DNA from: Jackrogersella multiformis
Taxonomy: Eukaryota > Ascomycota > Sordariomycetes > Xylariales > Hypoxylaceae
Assembly: GCA_902806575.1 (NCBI GenBank)
Contig: CADCXD010000001.1
Location: 4,526,001 to 4,590,000 of the forward strand
Length of the DNA stretch: 64,000 nucleotides
Direction of reading: 5' to 3'
The notes under the pieces are model-generated. The model did no database searches, was not told where the DNA came from, and saw only the letters and a list, made by a program, of their open reading frames with translations. Below, piece after piece: positions 59,931 to 64,000 of this stretch (positions are counted from its first letter, which is position 1; every line of letters starts with the position of its first letter). Both the position numbers and the translations under genes were made by a program.

Positions 59931-60000
59931 ACCTACCTAGGTACCTAGGGTGCCTTAGGTAGGTAAGCTGCATACGTAGGTACCTACATGTAGGTATCTA
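59931..60000. repeat. TACCTAGGTA motif cluster
   Basis: TACCTACCTAGGTACCTAGG, CCTTAGGTAGGTAAG, GTAGGTACCTACATGTAGG: about six overlapping copies in 70 bp, several perfectly palindromic. Confidence 0.75.
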
Positions 60001-60513
60001 TTCGACTTTTGGAAGTGACGAAGTTCCGGATCCTATTGTACCTCCGAAACGTCGGGGGCGGGTAGCAACTTGCGCGGATCGGGAAGCACGGGCCAATTAT
60101 CCTAGCGTATCTAGCGGGGTGGATTTTACGTATTAGGGGAGACTCCATGTCGTTAGTCTCTCCCCCTTCCCTTGCTCTCCTTCTCAATTCTGTTACATCA
60201 CACCCCACGATTTATCAGCCACCCTACGCCATAGTGTACACCACCATAGATCACTACCTACCTAACCTACCTAATCCAACCTCGCGCGGCAAGTCTCGCA
60301 ATAAATCCTACTCGAGCAATAAACACCTCGGATTCGGATTACCCCCTTGGTTATATTCGAGTGCCGTACCTACATACTCAGATCAGTACCTAGGTAGGTA
60401 AGCAGTAAATCTCACTCTCTCCCAAACAATGAATCGACGGGGCATCCTATGTTCTTTTTACCACCTCCTCAACCACACACACACAGATACAGACACAGAC
60501 ACCCCCCCACTCC

Positions 60514-60538
60514 CCTGCCTCTGCCTCTGCCTCTGCCT
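60514..60538. repeat. (CTGCCT)4 hexanucleotide repeat
   Basis: Four CTGCCT units follow a CA-rich and poly-C stretch (about 60475-60510) in the presumed PP2C promoter/leader. Confidence 0.8.
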
Positions 60539-61070
60539 GTCTTTACCTGAACCTGATGTACCTTAGGTATCTTATTTTGCGCCCGTTTGCACAGCCCAAT
60601 CACTTCCCATTGTCCTGTTGTCTCCTTTTTCTTGTTGTCACATCCCCTTATTGTTCATAATTTGTATCGTTGCCAACATTGGAGGCGCTGAACATTTCCC
60701 TTCTCTTTCCGTGTCGCTCAGAGGTATCTAACGGCTAAAGCCTTCGGACGCCGAGCTAAAGACACCTACCTAGGTCCTAGGTACCTGATTACGTCCTAAC
60801 TAACCGTCTGTACAGCGCATTTCAATCAAAGCTGGAGCGCCTAACCGTTCTAGTCTCTCCTAGCGCCCCACCTGCCACGGCCCACAAGACTTACATACTG
60901 CCTGCCATAAAGTAACTTGAATTTGTGTATGACGACAGATCTGTACTTATTTGAGCTTCTTCTTGTCTAGGTACCTACCCCAGGTAGTTCTTTGACCGTA
61001 CTCGGGCGAGCTTTTATATACGGTACTTCACCTGCCGCACCCTTTTATCTCCGTACCAAAGACTACACTA

Positions 61071-61127
61071 CATACTACATACTACATACTACATACCTCA
61101 CCTCACCACACCACACCACACCACACT
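61071..61127. repeat. Tandem ACTACAT and CACAC repeats in PP2C leader
   Basis: About four CATACTA/ACTACAT units run directly into a CACCACACCACACCACACCA stretch, 160-215 nt before the PP2C ATG. Confidence 0.8.
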
Positions 61128-61287
61128 ACGTGATCTGCGCTTTCTCCGCACCTCTCAACCACTTCGGCGCATACTTACATATTGATTTCCTATCACCCCT
61201 TCCACCACCAGACGACCTCAATCTCTCGAAAACCTGGCAGGAAACAAGCGGCGCAGTCTCTCTTCCCAGGGAGGTCTGCTAAATAGA

Positions 61288-63194
61288 ATGTTTGGCGGCG
61301 GGTCTAGCTCTACTGCGGCGAAATGTGATCCTGCAGCCGCCGACTCTGGCAAATCAGACAAGAACGACAAGAAGTCCCCATCGCCAGACCGAAAGCGCTC
61401 TTCTACCTCGACAGGTACTCCGACCAAGTCTCCTGATCAGGCTGCTAGTGGCGAGAAGCGCAGCGGGAATGGCAGTCCTCCCGGACGACAGAACCCTGAT
61501 ACCGGTAATTCCGAGAAGAAGCGTAGAAGTTCCGGAGTTGGAAGCAAAGCGAGTAGTCTTATAGCCAGCGCCAAGAATTCCTTGAATTTCGGCCAAGTTG
61601 GCAGGTCGAATAGTGATATGAACACCCATACTCCTCTGCAGAAGCTGGGGAAGCAAGATCAATCGCTCGCGGTACCTCAGGGCCAGCACAACAACTCGGC
61701 CGGGGAATCCCTCCCCGGACCAAGATCGACCTTCCGCGTCGGCGTCTGGGAAGATAGGAATAAGAAATGCCGCCGTACGATGGAAGATACGCATGCGTTT
61801 CTCTACAATTTCTTGCATACCCCCGCGCCTCACATCATCCCGGATTCGGGCAGCAAGAGCCTAAAGTCCCAGAAGTCTGCATCGGAGGATGGGGTCTCTC
61901 AATCCGAGCCAAGCCCGCATGATATGATGATCGAGACTGACAACGGCTATTTCGCGATATTTGATGGACATGCCGGCACATTCGCCGCGGACTGGTGTGG
62001 CAAAAAGTTGCATCTCATCCTCGAAGATACCATACGGCGCAATCCCAACGTCCCTATTCCTGAACTGCTAGACCAGACATTTACCAACGTTGACGCACAA
62101 CTCGAGAAGCTGCCTCTTAAGAACAGCGGCTGTACCGCAGCAATTGCCGTCTTGCGTTGGGAAGATCGAGTCCCTAGTTCGAACTCAGCCACCGGTTCTC
62201 AGGCTATCGCCCCGGCGGCAGCTGCGGCTTCGAAAGCCGCGGATGCGTCAAAATCTAAAGAGAGCAAGTCTGAAAGTGATGGCCCCAATAATGCGATCCC
62301 CGAATCAACCCACGCGAGATTGAAACCCACCGCGGTGCGCCAACGAGTTCTTTACACCGCAAACGTAGGTGATGCTCGCATCATCCTATGTAGGGCCGGT
62401 AAAGCCCTGCGTCTTTCATACGACCACAAGGGCAGCGATGAGAATGAAGGAAAGCGCATTGCGAATGCCGGAGGCTTGATCCTCAATAACCGTGTGAATG
62501 GAGTATTGGCTGTTACTCGCGCTCTCGGAGATACTTATATGAAAGATCTCGTGACAGGACACCCATACACCACCGAAACCGTTATCCAACCTGAAGTCGA
62601 TGAATTTATTATTATCGCTTGCGATGGTGTAAGTTACCAACCCCCGACAGCCTCATTGGGAAACTCACACTGACACGTGCCTAGCTCTGGGATGTTTGCA
62701 ATGACCAAGATGCAGTTGATCTCGTCCGTGACGAGCAGGATCCAGTGACTGCTTCTAAGAAACTTGTTGATCATGCTCTAGCTCGCTTTAGCACGGACAA
62801 CTTGTCCTGCATGATCGTTCGATTCGACAAGACCGCCTTGCTTGAGCATCAAAACAACAAGGAGAACCCAATTGGCGTAGAAGGGGATAGCACCAGTGCA
62901 AGCGGTAAAGTTAGCGAAGCCGACAAGATTGTGATCTCCACTAAACAAAAGATTGCCGAGGGCGATACTCCAGCTATCGGTGTATCGGCTAGCAACAGTG
63001 GCCGAGGTCATGATCTTCTACCTATTGATGGCGGAGACAGCTTCAAACCAACTATCATCGAAGGCCCGGTCGAGGAAGAGCCGACATCTTTAGATGACGG
63101 CGATGCGCCAGAAGTTACCACAGACGCGATACCGAATCCCGGCGGTTTGGTCACCCCTGAAGCCACGTCTCCGAATACTGCCGGACCCCCATAG
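61288..63194 (+). CDS. PP2C-family Ser/Thr protein phosphatase
   Basis: Two exons, 61288-62628 and 62685-63194, give 616 residues; the 56-nt intron falls inside the DG/LWDV motif. The N-terminal 145 residues are disordered and Ser/Lys-rich. The PP2C domain starts with [20 protein letters not shown] (about 150), has the metal-binding [10 protein letters not shown] (about 219-228), [17 protein letters not shown] and IIACDGLWDV (about 442-451). An Ala/Ser/Lys-rich insertion (about residues 300-335) and an acidic, disordered tail of about 150 residues make it longer than the yeast Ptc1 core. These enzymes are Mg/Mn-dependent and typically switch off stress MAP-kinase pathways. Which PTC subgroup it belongs to is not certain; Ptc1-like seems best. 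Confidence 0.9.
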
Positions 63195-64000
63195 CACCGT
63201 GATCCCAGCTCTTGCATCATAGGATCGGTGTACAGCCTCTATCGTCTTTTCGTTGGCAGCCACCCATGTTTAACACGCATGGTGTTTTGGCATTTTTGTT
63301 ATTCGGTGGCGGCAAGTAGTAGTACTCCATTGTCTGGCATGATGTACATGATATATGTACAGATTCTTGGAGGTGAAGCCCGGGTAGCACATTGTACTGA
63401 AGCTAGTATAGCCCGTAAACTTTTGGTTGGTTCGGCTGGTCAGTTTATTTTTTTTGTCGAGACATATTAAGGGCTAGACGAAGGTCTAACCGGCTCAGGG
63501 AGTGAAGGCAACAAATGGGCCATAGAGCCTTGCCGGTGATGCTCGGTGTGCTTTGTATGGACTTAAGACAAGGTGTATGCTACGAAGCTCGCAAGCACAG
63601 CAATCAATGGAATTTTGGCAATGTGAGGCCGGAAGAAAATGTGAAAAGGTCACGAGAGGGTAGCGGCTCTGCTTATCTGCATATGCCGGGCCAATCCTAG
63701 GTGTCTTACCTTTGGCCACCGGCTCCCTGGCAACAGTAAGGGGCATATCCTAGCATTTGATTTACTCTCCCCCTTTAGTGTTTTCGATCACGAAACTTTG
63801 CTGTCCCAGGCGAATATATATATATAATTATTTGGCTCGTGTCTCGGCCAGGCCGGCCAGCTTGAAGTTTATTGCGTATGAGCTGGCACTGGCAAGGTAG
63901 CGAGGTACGTGAGTAAGCGTCACTGATCTCGTGATACTTAGTATCAGGGGAAGATTTGATAGAGTAGGAACGTAGGAGAGGTGTCTACTTTGGATAGGGG
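63195..64000. other. 3' flank of PP2C gene, no further gene seen
   Basis: The last 0.8 kb has a short TA run at about 63815-63825 and small frames (63228-63470, 63495-63746) without features of genes. A gene beginning beyond the window cannot be excluded. Confidence 0.5.

Larger units (their letters stand above)
59386..61287. promoter_or_regulatory. Divergent promoter region and long PP2C leader
   Basis: This is 1.9 kb between the iron-ADH and PP2C starts. The half nearest PP2C is strongly pyrimidine- and A/C-rich, as in long fungal 5' leaders. It contains tandem repeats (60514-60538 and 61071-61127) and TACCTAGGTA clusters (59931-60000, about 60255-60400, 60770-60785, 60970-60985). The 84- and 96-codon frames at 60147 and 60992 translate repeats and could at most be upstream ORFs. 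Confidence 0.5.

Noticed and set aside
1..64000. tRNA, rRNA, CRISPR or intact transposase genes
   Set aside because: An eye search for B-box-like words, spaced identical repeats and DDE/reverse-transcriptase motifs on both strands gave nothing convincing. A tRNAscan or Infernal run would be the decisive check.

Overview
The window is nuclear DNA of a filamentous ascomycete (Pezizomycotina), most likely a sordariomycete. The evidence is short introns (about 50-120 nt) with GTRNGT donors and CTAAC/CTAAT branch sites, the protein families present (BUD4, a second-class PMA H+-ATPase, a fungal NLR, a fungal terpene cyclase, a TA-flanked MITE-like element), and long AT-richer intergenic stretches. 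Exon joins were worked out by hand from frame, splice sites and family resemblance; there is no transcript evidence.

Layout: (1) 1-1430 (+), 3' part of a coiled-coil protein of unknown function. (2) 2614-7233 (-), BUD4, anillin-like septation scaffold. (3) 8962-12208 (-), plasma-membrane H+-ATPase, PMA2-like. (4) 14607-16576 (+), DBP9 DEAD-box helicase. (5) 18760-20749 (+), five-exon orphan gene with a GC-rich last exon, preceded by an ambiguous open stretch (18112-18759). (6) 21871-27774 (-), MOT1. (7) 31480-35299 (+), SMC3. (8) 35891-38268 (-), secreted GH20 hexosaminidase-like enzyme. (9) 39253-40951 (+), RIO1 kinase. (10) 41881-45579 (-), NLR with a SesB-like alpha/beta-hydrolase domain lacking the nucleophile serine, a NACHT domain and an ankyrin-like tail. 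(11) 48245-49668 (+), class I terpene synthase. (12) 53171-55996 (-), FZO1 mitofusin. (13) 56824-57755 (+), VPS2/CHMP2 ESCRT-III subunit. (14) 57940-59385 (-), iron-type alcohol dehydrogenase/maleylacetate reductase-like. (15) 61288-63194 (+), PP2C phosphatase.

Most genes are conserved single-function housekeeping genes (ribosome biogenesis: DBP9, RIO1; chromosomes and transcription: SMC3, MOT1; septation, mitochondria and membranes: BUD4, FZO1, VPS2, PMA). They do not form an operon or pathway. Between RIO1 and FZO1 (about 41-53 kb) the character changes. Gene density falls, and the only recognisable genes are the NLR and a lone terpene synthase, followed by a 203-bp inverted-repeat element. 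I read this as a small accessory island.

An AvrII-type palindromic motif (TACCTAGGTA and its GGTA/TAGG relatives) recurs in nearly every intergenic region and is conspicuously absent from exons. I saw no tRNA, rRNA, CRISPR array or intact transposase gene.
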